Of a DNA stretch of 5,495 bases, positions 1 through 4,444 are shown in pieces. Positions within the stretch are counted from its first letter, which is position 1. The number at the start of each line of letters is the position of its first letter. The stretch spans positions 1 to 5,495 of the forward strand of contig JALTJN010000261.1 of the NCBI GenBank assembly GCA_027076405.1, in the 5' to 3' direction. The stretch comes from Chromatiales bacterium. GTDB lineage: Bacteria > Pseudomonadota > Gammaproteobacteria > UBA6429. The position numbers were made by a program, and so were the translations under genes. The notes under the pieces were generated by a model. It was not told the origin of the DNA. It worked only from the letters and a program-made list of their open reading frames with translations, and ran no database searches.

Positions 1-127
1 GTATGAATACAGTACAAACATACAAGTATGCACAACATGAAAATACAACAAAAATATACGGTTACAGAAGCAACAGACTTTTTAGGATTTAAATCTAGGA
101 GTACAATAAATTCGCGGACAAAACAAA
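1..127. repeat. Terminal overlap, left copy (circle closure)
   Basis: Bases 1-127 are identical to the last 127 bases of the window. Both copies contain the same promoter fragment and the same start of the first gene, so this is one locus seen twice. An exact 127-bp end overlap is typical of a circular molecule closed by a de Bruijn assembler with a word size of 127. The molecule is therefore probably circular, about 5,368 bp. Confidence 0.93.
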
Positions 128-558
128 AGGGAAGTAAAGCTATATCATATGAAATGGATGAAAATGGTAACAAAATAATTTCAATACAAGAGCTAGAAAG
201 AGTGTTTCCAACAAAATATAACACTGCATTAAAGCACAATAAAAATACAGCAAATACAAACACAATACACAGTACATCTGCACAAGAAAGCACAAAGAAA
301 AATACAGCGAATACAACACACTTACAGCACAAAGTTGAGATGTTAGAACAAGAGCTGAAGAATACACATGATTTATTGAATGAAGTACGCACAGCAAAGA
401 ACAAAGCAGAAGAGCGAGAAGCCGATTTATCAAAAAAATTAGATACGGCACAGGAAACCTTACAGGCATCTACAATGCTACTTGAAGATTTACGAAAAAA
501 ATCATTAGAAATTCCCGAAAATAAAAAAAGGGGGTTTTGGAAGAATCTTTTTAATTAG
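28..558 (+). CDS. Plasmid DNA-binding protein: MerR-like HTH plus coiled coil
   Basis: The protein has 176 residues. Residues 9-60 look like a MerR/excisionase-type helix-turn-helix (YTVTEATDFLGF, then a recognition-like helix and the ISIQELERVFP closing helix). A polar Asn/Thr-rich linker (about 61-98) contains KNTANT twice. Residues 99-160 have heptad-like Leu/Glu/Lys spacing expected of a coiled coil, and the tail ends in the basic-aromatic KKRGFWKNLFN. This order resembles accessory DNA-binding proteins of small theta plasmids and, loosely, KfrA-type proteins; this is recognition of architecture, not a search result. A role in plasmid replication control or segregation is inferred. No Shine-Dalgarno is visible before ATG 28 or the in-frame ATG 37, so the start is uncertain. 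The stop codon overlaps that of the convergent toxin gene. Codons are unusually rich in A and C. Confidence 0.8.
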   Translation: MHNMKIQQKYTVTEATDFLGFKSRSTINSRTKQKGSKAISYEMDENGNKIISIQELERVFPTKYNTALKHNKNTANTNTIHSTSAQESTKKNTANTTHLQHKVEMLEQELKNTHDLLNEVRTAKNKAEEREADLSKKLDTAQETLQASTMLLEDLRKKSLEIPENKKRGFWKNLFN

Positions 559-833
559 AATAAATCTGAATGACTGCCCGTACGCACTAATTCGATTACC
601 TTTTCATCTTCGTTAATACAATAGATCAAAAGCCAGTCGGGGTTTATGTGACATTCACGGTGTCCGCGCCAATTGCCTGTAAGGGCATGGTCACGATTAC
701 GTGGCGGCAATTCTTCACCTCTTACAAGACTACCAACGATCTTTTTTAACGCATCTAGATTTTTGCCTCGCCGTTTTATCTGCCGAATATCTCGTCTAAA
801 TCGGGTTGTTTCAACAACCTCTAATATATTCAT
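555..833 (-). CDS. yafQ: YafQ-family type II toxin (mRNA interferase)
   Basis: This 92-residue protein belongs to the RelE superfamily. Toxins of the YafQ branch cut mRNA on translating ribosomes and are held inactive by a DinJ/RelB antitoxin. Residues matching the E. coli YafQ active site are in place: H49, H62, D66, W67, H88 and the terminal F92, inside the motifs LTGNWRGHRECHINPDWLLIY and LVRTGSHSDLF. Length is normal for the family and nothing suggests inactivation. The ATG overlaps the end of the antitoxin gene by four bases (ATGA), which indicates translational coupling. The TAA stop lies in the stop region of the convergent + strand gene, leaving no room for a separate terminator between them. 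Confidence 0.93.
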   Translation of the reverse strand: MNILEVVETTRFRRDIRQIKRRGKNLDALKKIVGSLVRGEELPPRNRDHALTGNWRGHRECHINPDWLLIYCINEDEKVIELVRTGSHSDLF

Positions 834-1093
834 TCATCATCCCATTTAGCAAACATTTCTGCTGTATTTTTATAGCGTGTTCCGCCACCATTGGCTAATT
901 CTTCCATTGCTTCAAGTGTTTCAGCATTTGGAATTTTAGCATGAGGTTGAAAAGGTAATCCACCCACATTAACAGATTGTTGCAAGAATATTCGAATAGC
1001 ATCTGCCGTACTCATCCCCATATTAGAGAAAATACTTTCTGCTTGTGCTTTCAAATCAGGGTTTACGCGAGATTGTACAGTAACATTACTCAT
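830..1093 (-). CDS. dinJ: DinJ/RelB-family antitoxin
   Basis: The protein has 87 residues. The N-terminal half (about 3-45: VTVQSRVNPDLKAQAESIF, then GMSTADAIRIFLQQSV) matches the ribbon-helix-helix DNA-binding fold of DinJ/RelB antitoxins, including the family-typical LPF at 46-48. The C-terminal part (about 55-87) is the expected toxin-wrapping segment. It should neutralise the YafQ-type toxin encoded directly downstream and, with it, repress the operon. AAGGAG at 1102-1107 lies 8 nt before the ATG. The order antitoxin then toxin with a 4-bp overlap is classic for this family. Confidence 0.93.
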   Translation of the reverse strand: MSNVTVQSRVNPDLKAQAESIFSNMGMSTADAIRIFLQQSVNVGGLPFQPHAKIPNAETLEAMEELANGGGTRYKNTAEMFAKWDDE

Positions 1094-1101
1094 TTTTAGG
1101 A

Positions 1102-1155
1102 CTCCTTAAAATCACCAATAACTACAGTATAACGTCATTGAGCGTTATCTTGCAA
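1102..1155 (-). promoter_or_regulatory. Promoter, operator and RBS of the dinJ-yafQ operon
   Basis: On the minus strand a TATACT-like -10 (1126-1131) lies 18 bp from a TTGCAA -35 (1150-1155). Between and across them is an inverted repeat, ATAACG (1129-1134) and CGTTAT (1143-1148), separated by 8 bp, which is a plausible operator for the ribbon-helix-helix antitoxin. The Shine-Dalgarno AAGGAG is at 1102-1107. Confidence 0.6.
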
Positions 1156-1209
1156 CAATTAATAGTCATAGTCAAAGAAAAATAGGAACTATGTAATGCA
1201 TTTTTATAT

Positions 1210-1272
1210 CTATCCGTAGGCTCGTAAGGTGCTTAATGCTTTAAAGAAAGCCATACTTACCCCATTGGTAAG
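1210..1272 (-). other. Hairpin followed by a possible 14-codon micro-ORF
   Basis: Bases 1094-1334 hold no ordinary gene. On the minus strand a perfect hairpin (arms CTTACC/GGTAAG, 1256-1272, 5-nt loop) contains a GGGG Shine-Dalgarno-like tract in its loop and 3' arm. It is followed by ATG at 1254 and a 14-codon frame (MAFFKALSTLRAYG) ending with TAG at 1210-1212. Whether it is translated cannot be judged at this length. Confidence 0.2.
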
Positions 1273-1334
1273 CAATACCGTTCTATCTGTATTCTCAATC
1301 TATTGTTTTAAAGTGTTATAGATACCAAAAGCAC

Positions 1335-1976
1335 CTATGCAAAGGTAAAATCATTAAACCAAGGCGGCTTTTTATCTCCCAATAAAGAAGAAAGTATATT
1401 TATATTATTAATAGGGGACTCTTTTGTCTCCTCTGACTTTCTGCGGCTTACAAGAAGATCATACCATTTTGACGGTTCATACTGTGCATCTGCTTCCGTG
1501 AAGTAGGGGAGAACACTATTCATGATCCATATACGCAAGCCCGTATAAAGCCCGCTACGTCTGCTTTTCTTTATTTGGGTGCGAATATACCCAAACTTTA
1601 CCAACTCCCCTAGATAACGCTGCACAGAGCGCGGACACCTGTTTATTATTATCCCTAATGTCGTCTTGCATGTATCTGTCATACGCTCTTTTCCTGTCCG
1701 TGCGACAATAATTTGTAATAACGCCTTTGCTTGGGGCGTTAAACGATCATCACGCGCCGCTGTTGTTGCCATAGGCTTGGCAAACTGTTTGCTCTCATGT
1801 GGAGCAGGGCGCATGTGCCTATTCAACAAGGCAGCCTTGTTATGTTTGGAATCGCGAGCGCGTTTACGGCGTTGCTCACAAGCCCCCTCATCACGCGCGG
1901 CTTGTTCCCATGATATTTGTCCACGGGATAATGCTTGCCAATATTCTGGGGTGTTAAAACTGGGTAACTGTTGCAT
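1335..1976 (-). CDS. Winged-HTH plasmid protein, candidate replication initiator
   Basis: The protein has 213 residues. An N-terminal segment (about 5-45, PSFNTPEYWQALSRG, then a basic stretch with RRKRARDSKHNK) precedes a winged helix-turn-helix at about 79-152: LTPQAKALLQII, the helix CPRSVQRYLGELVKFGYI and the wing RSGLYTGLRIWI. Proteins with this LTPxAKALLQ...R..RYL..L..FGYI core occur on plasmids and mobile elements of alphaproteobacteria; this is from memory of the family and no homologue was searched. It is the best candidate for the initiator because it sits just downstream of a DnaA-box-bearing AT-rich region and a structured leader. It could instead be a regulator. The ATG at 1976 is preceded by TAGGAAAG at a somewhat long spacing. 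The C-terminal tail (about 180-213) is low in recognisable features. Confidence 0.7.
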   Translation of the reverse strand: MQQLPSFNTPEYWQALSRGQISWEQAARDEGACEQRRKRARDSKHNKAALLNRHMRPAPHESKQFAKPMATTAARDDRLTPQAKALLQIIVARTGKERMTDTCKTTLGIIINRCPRSVQRYLGELVKFGYIRTQIKKSRRSGLYTGLRIWIMNSVLPYFTEADAQYEPSKWYDLLVSRRKSEETKESPINNINILSSLLGDKKPPWFNDFTFA

Positions 1977-2037
1977 TGCTTGGGCTTTCCTAATCTAAAG
2001 AAAATCCCGCCTTAAAAAAGTCCGCAAAAACCTGCTA

Positions 2038-2083
2038 CAAGAATGAAATTTATTCTTGCATCGCTTCCGAATATCAGCGATGC
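2038..2083. other. Two back-to-back hairpins in the leader of the winged-HTH gene
   Basis: Two perfect 7-bp stems lie side by side: CAAGAAT/ATTCTTG (2038-2058, 7-nt loop) and GCATCGC/GCGATGC (2058-2083, 12-nt loop). They sit 60-110 bp ahead of the minus-strand ATG at 1976. They could fold in the gene's own leader RNA or in a countertranscript from the + strand, as in plasmid copy-number control; the direction is undecided. Confidence 0.5.
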
Positions 2084-2122
2084 TCTAGGTTCTCACGCCG
2101 CGAGCAATCGCACTTAGGTTTT

Positions 2123-2148
2123 AAAGACCCGCTTCGGCGGGTTTCTTT
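2123..2148 (+). terminator. Rho-independent terminator with UUCG tetraloop
   Basis: ACCCGC-TTCG-GCGGGT (2127-2142) forms a 6-bp GC-rich stem closed by a C(UUCG)G tetraloop, followed on the + strand by TTTCTTT. Weaker AAAG/CTTT pairing extends the stem, and the minus strand also has a short CTTT after it, so some bidirectional action is possible. No + strand gene lies upstream, so if it acts on the + strand it would end a non-coding RNA across the leader. Confidence 0.65.
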
Positions 2149-2156
2149 ATGTCTGG

Positions 2157-2185
2157 GTTATAAAATCCTTAAAAGTTGAAGTCTA
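2157..2185 (-). promoter_or_regulatory. Possible promoter for the winged-HTH gene leader
   Basis: On the minus strand TAGACT (2180-2185) and TATAAC (2157-2162) are separated by 17 bp. The -10 matches consensus at five of six bases and the -35 at four. A start near 2150 would give a leader of about 175 nt beginning with the UUCG hairpin. Confidence 0.35.
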
Positions 2186-2199
2186 AAAAAGAGCCTTTT

Positions 2200-2331
2200 C
2201 ACGAACGCAAAAAGAATCAACTTACAGTTTTCCCGCGATTATCAACAAAAGCAATAACAGGCGCGGTGGATAACTGTACTTATGAACACTTATATGAAAA
2301 ATTAGGGAAAACAGGATAGATAATAATCTAT
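2200..2331. other. Candidate origin of replication (DnaA-box-like words, AT-rich)
   Basis: This gene-free stretch (part of 1977-2332) contains TTATCAACA (2239-2247) and GGTGGATAA (2265-2273, complement TTATCCACC), each one base from the TTATCCACA DnaA box. A weaker TTATGAACA lies at 2280-2288. An AT-rich tract follows (2280-2340). Clustering next to the candidate initiator gene supports a theta-type origin. No tandem iterons are visible here, so the call is tentative. Confidence 0.4.
2316..2331 (-). terminator. AT-only hairpin just after the ParE-type toxin gene
   Basis: ATAGAT-AATA-ATCTAT is a perfect 6-bp dyad lying immediately past the toxin stop codon on the minus strand. The position suits a transcript end, but the stem is AT-only and the T tract is poor, so it is at best a weak terminator. 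Confidence 0.25.
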
Positions 2332-2332
2332 A

Positions 2333-2623
2333 TTACGAAAAATCTTGCGCTGTTACGTCCTGCTTACTATGCAAAACCCGCACAACATACAACTTATGAC
2401 CGTCAACACGGAAATAAAAACAGCGATTACGATAAGGAAACCCCCGCAACCCTTCGCGTACGTGGTTACGGGGCGAACCCGTAACGCCTGTATCAGCAAG
2501 CTTTTTTAGCTTATTAGTTAGGTCTTTTGTGAAGTCTTGTGCAGCTTTGGGGCTATCTTCTGCAATGTGCCTACGAATAGCCCTTAAGTCTGATTTTGCT
2601 TCATTTGTGATAATTAGGCGCAA
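2333..2623 (-). CDS. parE: ParE/RelE-family type II toxin
   Basis: This 96-residue protein shows the ParE pattern throughout: AKSDLRAIRRHIAEDSPKAAQ, a second helix ending KLKKLADTGVTGSPR, then VREGLRGFPYRNRCFYFRV and the C-terminal strand LYVVRVLHSKQD. Known ParE toxins poison DNA gyrase, while RelE relatives cut mRNA; the RGFPYRNRCFYFRV and VRVLH signatures favour ParE. No ATG starts this frame. The stated start is TTG at 2623. An in-frame ATT at 2632 sits 8 nt after AGGA and would give an N-terminus MKPLRL. The antitoxin stop codon lies in the same frame 24 nt upstream, so nothing earlier is possible. It is the partner of the antitoxin gene immediately upstream. Confidence 0.88.
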   Translation of the reverse strand: MRLIITNEAKSDLRAIRRHIAEDSPKAAQDFTKDLTNKLKKLADTGVTGSPRNHVREGLRGFPYRNRCFYFRVDGHKLYVVRVLHSKQDVTAQDFS

Positions 2624-2644
2624 TGGTTTAATGATCTCAATCCT

Positions 2645-2890
2645 TTAATCTTGCATTATGTCGTTATATAAACTCTCTGCGCTATCATATTCTGTAACCC
2701 TACCTGCTGCGATATCCGCATCACCTCTATCTATTTGAGCACGAAGGAATTCAAGCTTTTCCAACTCCGCGCCTGATTCTGGCAAAACTCTATTGAGCAC
2801 ATAATCTTTAATAGATTGTCCACGCAATGCAGCCAATGCCTTAATTTGAGATTTTTGATCTCCAGATATATCAATGCTTAAACGTTCCAT
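2645..2890 (-). CDS. Ribbon-helix-helix antitoxin paired with the ParE-type toxin
   Basis: The protein has 81 residues. Residues 2-37 (ERLSIDISGDQKSQIKALAA, then GQSIKDYVLNRVLP) fit the ribbon-helix-helix fold of ParD-like antitoxins: a short strand followed by two helices. Residues about 42-81 are acidic and helical, as expected for the toxin-binding arm. It should neutralise the toxin encoded 21 bp downstream and repress its own promoter. A near-perfect Shine-Dalgarno, AAGGAGGT at 2897-2904, lies 6 nt before ATG 2890. The contrast with the toxin's weak start codon favours antitoxin excess. Confidence 0.88.
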   Translation of the reverse strand: MERLSIDISGDQKSQIKALAALRGQSIKDYVLNRVLPESGAELEKLEFLRAQIDRGDADIAAGRVTEYDSAESLYNDIMQD

Positions 2891-2896
2891 ATATTT

Positions 2897-2967
2897 ACCT
2901 CCTTAATCTATACCCTACAATAATACACAAAATTGTTTAAATTGTCAAAATGTGGGTATTGGGTATA
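2897..2967 (-). promoter_or_regulatory. Promoter and operator of the ParE-class operon
   Basis: A strong sigma-70-type promoter reads on the minus strand: TTGACA (2943-2948), 17-bp spacer, TATTAT (2920-2925). It is bracketed by a perfect 7-bp inverted repeat, TATACCC (2909-2915) and GGGTATA (2961-2967), with a further GGGTATT at 2954-2960. This arrangement suits repression by the antitoxin. The Shine-Dalgarno AAGGAGGT is at 2897-2904. Confidence 0.75.
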
Positions 2968-3102
2968 ATGCTACAAAATACTTCCGATACGCCAAGTATT
3001 ACAAGCGCAGAAATCTAAAATAGTTACTATAATTTTAGAGTAATAAAGAGGGTTAGGAGCGCATCTGGCACAAATGACTGGTTTTGATCTTGAAAGTTAC
3101 TT

Positions 3103-3134
3103 ACAAAAAATTGTCATAATGAGGGTTATCACTT
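3103..3134 (-). terminator. Weak terminator at the end of the zinc-ribbon operon
   Basis: On the minus strand GTGATAAC and ATTATGAC form an imperfect stem with a CCTC loop, followed directly by AATTTTTT. It overlaps the last codons of the zinc-ribbon gene. The stem has mismatches and little GC, so efficiency is doubtful. Apart from this and the second operon's promoter, I see nothing convincing in 2968-3128. Confidence 0.35.
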
Positions 3135-3428
3135 CGGGGTAGTCGTTTTGGTTTCTGATTTTTGACAAGCTCCACAAGTCCAAGTTTCTTTCATAACACC
3201 AAGATTACCCATAGAACCGTCAATAGGTTTGCTGTCCGTAAGCCGTAGCTCAGACTCTCCGCAAAATCTACACTGCTCACCCGCTGCCTTTGTTGGTCTC
3301 TGTTCAAGTGCTTTCTCAATGCAGGATATTCTATGTTCAAGATCAGGCACTTTGTCCGCGTTAGCTTTCAATTCTTTCCAGACGTTCCACTTTTCAAGTA
3401 GGGTTGTAAGGTCTTTTAGGGCAAACAT
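3129..3428 (-). CDS. Small coiled-coil and zinc-ribbon protein, function unknown
   Basis: The protein has 99 residues. The N-terminal half (3-47, FALKDLTTLLEKWNVWKELK, then VPDLEHRISCIEKALEQR) reads as two helices, the second coiled-coil-like. The C-terminal half holds two CxxC knuckles, C53-RF-C56 and C85-GA-C88, spaced as in a zinc ribbon, with the bridging WTCGAC typical of these folds. Similar FALKDLT...KW...K proteins with a C-terminal zinc ribbon are found as hypothetical proteins in proteobacterial mobile and prophage regions, by recollection only. AAGGA lies 7 nt before the ATG. It is the third gene of the minus-strand operon led by the HTH gene, 39 bp after the interrupted small gene. 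No catalytic motif is seen; a protein or nucleic-acid binding role is a guess. Confidence 0.75.
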   Translation of the reverse strand: MFALKDLTTLLEKWNVWKELKANADKVPDLEHRISCIEKALEQRPTKAAGEQCRFCGESELRLTDSKPIDGSMGNLGVMKETWTCGACQKSETKTTTPK

Positions 3429-3467
3429 AGACTAATCCTTAAATGAAAGGTTTCAGGTAAACAAAGG

Positions 3468-3692
3468 CTACTCTGATATAGGGTTGTTCCACCCATCCAG
3501 TATACCGTGCAAACGGTGAATTACACTATTAACATTCGGCTGGCTCTCTATATCATCAACGCCAAGGACGCTATACAATTCATTGTCATAAACTATTCAT
3601 TGTCATAAACTATTCATTGTCATAAACTATTCATTGTCATAAACTATTCTTGCTAATTTTAATAATATTTCGTCTTCAGTGTTATCCGTCAT
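3468..3692 (-). pseudogene. 57-codon small gene interrupted by 17-bp repeat expansion
   Basis: ATG 3692 follows the upstream gene's stop directly (TAAATG) with AAGGA 7 nt before it, so a start here is well supported. The frame runs 21 codons (MTDNTEDEILLKLARIVYDN, E) and hits TAG inside the first repeat junction. After four repeat copies the same frame resumes (LYSVLGVDDIESQPN, SVIHRLHGILDGW) and ends at TAG 3468-3470. Removing three copies (51 nt, 17 codons) restores one open frame of 57 codons with no stop. This gene is therefore probably intact with one repeat copy and off with two or more. The product is small and acidic and I do not recognise it. It could be a decayed gene, a phase-variable gene, or an assembly error in copy number. 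Confidence 0.6.
3578..3645. repeat. Four tandem copies of a 17-bp unit (VNTR)
   Basis: The unit ATTCATTGTCATAAACT occurs four times without spacers or differences and is followed by a partial ATTC (3646-3649). The 4-bp ATTC words at both ends of a single unit give the microhomology from which the first duplication could arise by strand slippage. It lies within the interrupted 57-codon gene. It could instead be a set of iterons, but the 17-bp period, the identity of copies and the coding frame across it argue for slippage. Confidence 0.9.
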
Positions 3693-4157
3693 TTAACTAT
3701 CCTTTTTCTTAGTTTCTATATCAATAGAACGTTTTGGTATTCCTAGCACCCCATTTTCTGGCTGCACAATTTTACGAGGGTACTTATTTTTAAACTGGTT
3801 CGCCACAAGATTTAATATCTCAATAGTTGGGCTAAGATCATAAGCATTTGAAGAAATTGCTTTATTAATCCGTCTCTTTTTTCGGGAAATATATTCTTTT
3901 TCTTCAAGAGACTTTAATGCACGTTGAACCTGTCGCACTGAAATACCGCTGCGCTCTGAAATAGTTTTCATTGATGGGAACGGCAAATCATCTTTGCTCC
4001 ACCAATTAGAAATCAAATGAATTAATACAATAGTTTCTGACGCTGAAATCTTAATTTCATCCGTAACAAACATATTTATATTTAGCAAATAATTAGGGAT
4101 TTGGGTAAATCCCCGCTCCGCTATCTTCTTGCCCCATTTTGAACTAATATCCTGCAA
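3693..4157 (-). CDS. HTH protein with winged-helix (HTH_36-like) domain
   Basis: The protein has 154 residues. RGFTQIPNYLLN (15-26) opens the domain. A helical segment with ISASETIVLIHLISNWWSK (37-55) and LPFPSMKTISERSGISVRQVQ (58-78) then leads to the recognition helix and wing, VQRALKSLEEKEYISRKKRR (77-96). This FTQIPN...LISxWW...PFPS motif set is typical of HTH_36-type proteins common on proteobacterial plasmids, phages and islands, where some act as replication or regulatory proteins. It leads an operon with the interrupted small gene and the zinc-ribbon gene. Its promoter lies within 13-bp repeats, suggesting it controls itself. The only in-frame start before the domain is TTG 4157; a short overlapping ATG frame begins at 4170. 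It is an alternative candidate for the replication initiator. Confidence 0.78.
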   Translation of the reverse strand: MQDISSKWGKKIAERGFTQIPNYLLNINMFVTDEIKISASETIVLIHLISNWWSKDDLPFPSMKTISERSGISVRQVQRALKSLEEKEYISRKKRRINKAISSNAYDLSPTIEILNLVANQFKNKYPRKIVQPENGVLGIPKRSIDIETKKKDS

Positions 4158-4170
4158 ACTTCACCGCCAT
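4144..4170 (-). other. Overlapping 8-codon leader frame ahead of the HTH gene
   Basis: ATG 4170 (right after AAGGA) or GTG 4164 (6 nt after AAGGA) opens a frame that ends with TAG at 4144-4146, overlapping the TTG start at 4157 in another frame. A +1 shift at the TTT in this frame would join it to the HTH protein as MAVKLQDISSKWGKK. It may be a coupling leader, a programmed shift, or a single-base error near the true start. Confidence 0.35.
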
Positions 4171-4192
4171 TCCTTACAGCCATATTGGCTAA

Positions 4193-4236
4193 CTATAATA
4201 CTTAGGTAATATACTCATGTATAATACTCATGTCAA
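4193..4236 (-). promoter_or_regulatory. Promoter embedded in three 13-bp direct repeats
   Basis: On the minus strand TTGACA (4231-4236) and TATATT (4208-4213) are separated by exactly 17 bp. The same span consists of three contiguous 13-bp repeats: GTATAATACTCAT (4219-4231), GTAATATACTCAT (4206-4218) and the more diverged CTATAATACTTAG (4193-4205), written on the + strand. The tandem array covers the spacer, the -10 and the start point, fitting repression or autoregulation by the HTH protein encoded downstream. Confidence 0.72.
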
Positions 4237-4285
4237 GAATACGCCACAGCATTAGCCTTATTATTATTTTAACACAGACAAAATG

Positions 4286-4315
4286 TTGACTCTTCTTTGC
4301 ATATCTGTTTATCAT
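4286..4315 (+). promoter_or_regulatory. Promoter of the structured leader and 121-residue gene
   Basis: TTGACT (4286-4291) is followed 17 bp later by TTATCA (4309-4314), or 18 bp later by TATCAT (4310-4315). It reads away from the minus-strand HTH operon promoter, giving a divergent pair. Transcription would start near 4321. Confidence 0.6.
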
Positions 4316-4320
4316 GGCGA

Positions 4321-4444
4321 CGAGAGCAACTGATTAGGTAATGTGGCGTTACCTTTACAACATCCAACAACGTTTAAGGGTGGGTTAATGTCGGCAAGCA
4401 GGTGTATAGGGGCTTCGTATGCTCCAGCACCTGCCCAAGTTTTT
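4321..4444 (+). ncRNA. Structured leader or small RNA of about 125 nt
   Basis: Between the + strand promoter and the 121-residue gene lies a non-coding segment with ordered pairing. One hairpin is AGGTAA/TTACCT (4336-4354, 7-nt loop). A looser pairing ACAT/ATGT brackets the middle. A long bipartite hairpin (4398-4434) is followed by five T residues. This is consistent with a transcription-attenuated leader, a riboswitch-like element or a stand-alone RNA. I do not recognise a known RNA family in it. Confidence 0.4.
4398..4444 (+). terminator. Terminator-like hairpin within the leader
   Basis: GCAGGTG (4398-4404) pairs with CACCTGC (4428-4434). Inside, GGGGC pairs with GCTCC using one G-U pair around a 7-nt loop. 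After CCAAG comes TTTTT (4440-4444). The GAGGT ribosome binding site (4455-4459) for the downstream gene follows 10 nt later, so termination here would shut that gene off. Confidence 0.5.

Noticed and set aside
140..469. Minus-strand open frame of 109 codons opposite the HTH-coiled-coil gene
   Set aside because: Low-complexity hydrophobic translation that arises from the A/C-rich + strand gene; no ribosome binding site or domain.
1227..1336. Inverted repeat AGGTGCTT (1227-1234) and AAGCACCT (1329-1336) as ends of an inserted element
   Set aside because: Only 8 bp, about 110 bp apart, with no flanking duplication; chance is likely and one arm overlaps a stop codon.
1666..1998. + strand open frame of 110 codons opposite the winged-HTH gene
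   Set aside because: It lies almost wholly antisense to a better supported gene and shows no domain pattern or ribosome binding site.
3074..3142. + strand 22-codon frame starting MTGFDLESYLQK
   Set aside because: The AGGAG upstream is too distant, the frame runs into the end of the zinc-ribbon gene, and there is no supporting context.
3229..3435. + strand open frame of 68 codons opposite the zinc-ribbon gene
   Set aside because: It is a shadow of the minus-strand gene, whose CxxC pairs and Shine-Dalgarno are convincing.
3578..3645. The 17-bp repeats as a CRISPR array
   Set aside because: The units are directly adjacent with no spacers, are too short, and no cas gene is present.
3578..3645. 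The 17-bp repeats as replication iterons
   Set aside because: Not excluded, but the reading frame resumes across them when three copies are removed, copies are perfectly identical, and there is no adjacent DnaA-box or AT-rich origin. Slippage in a gene explains more.
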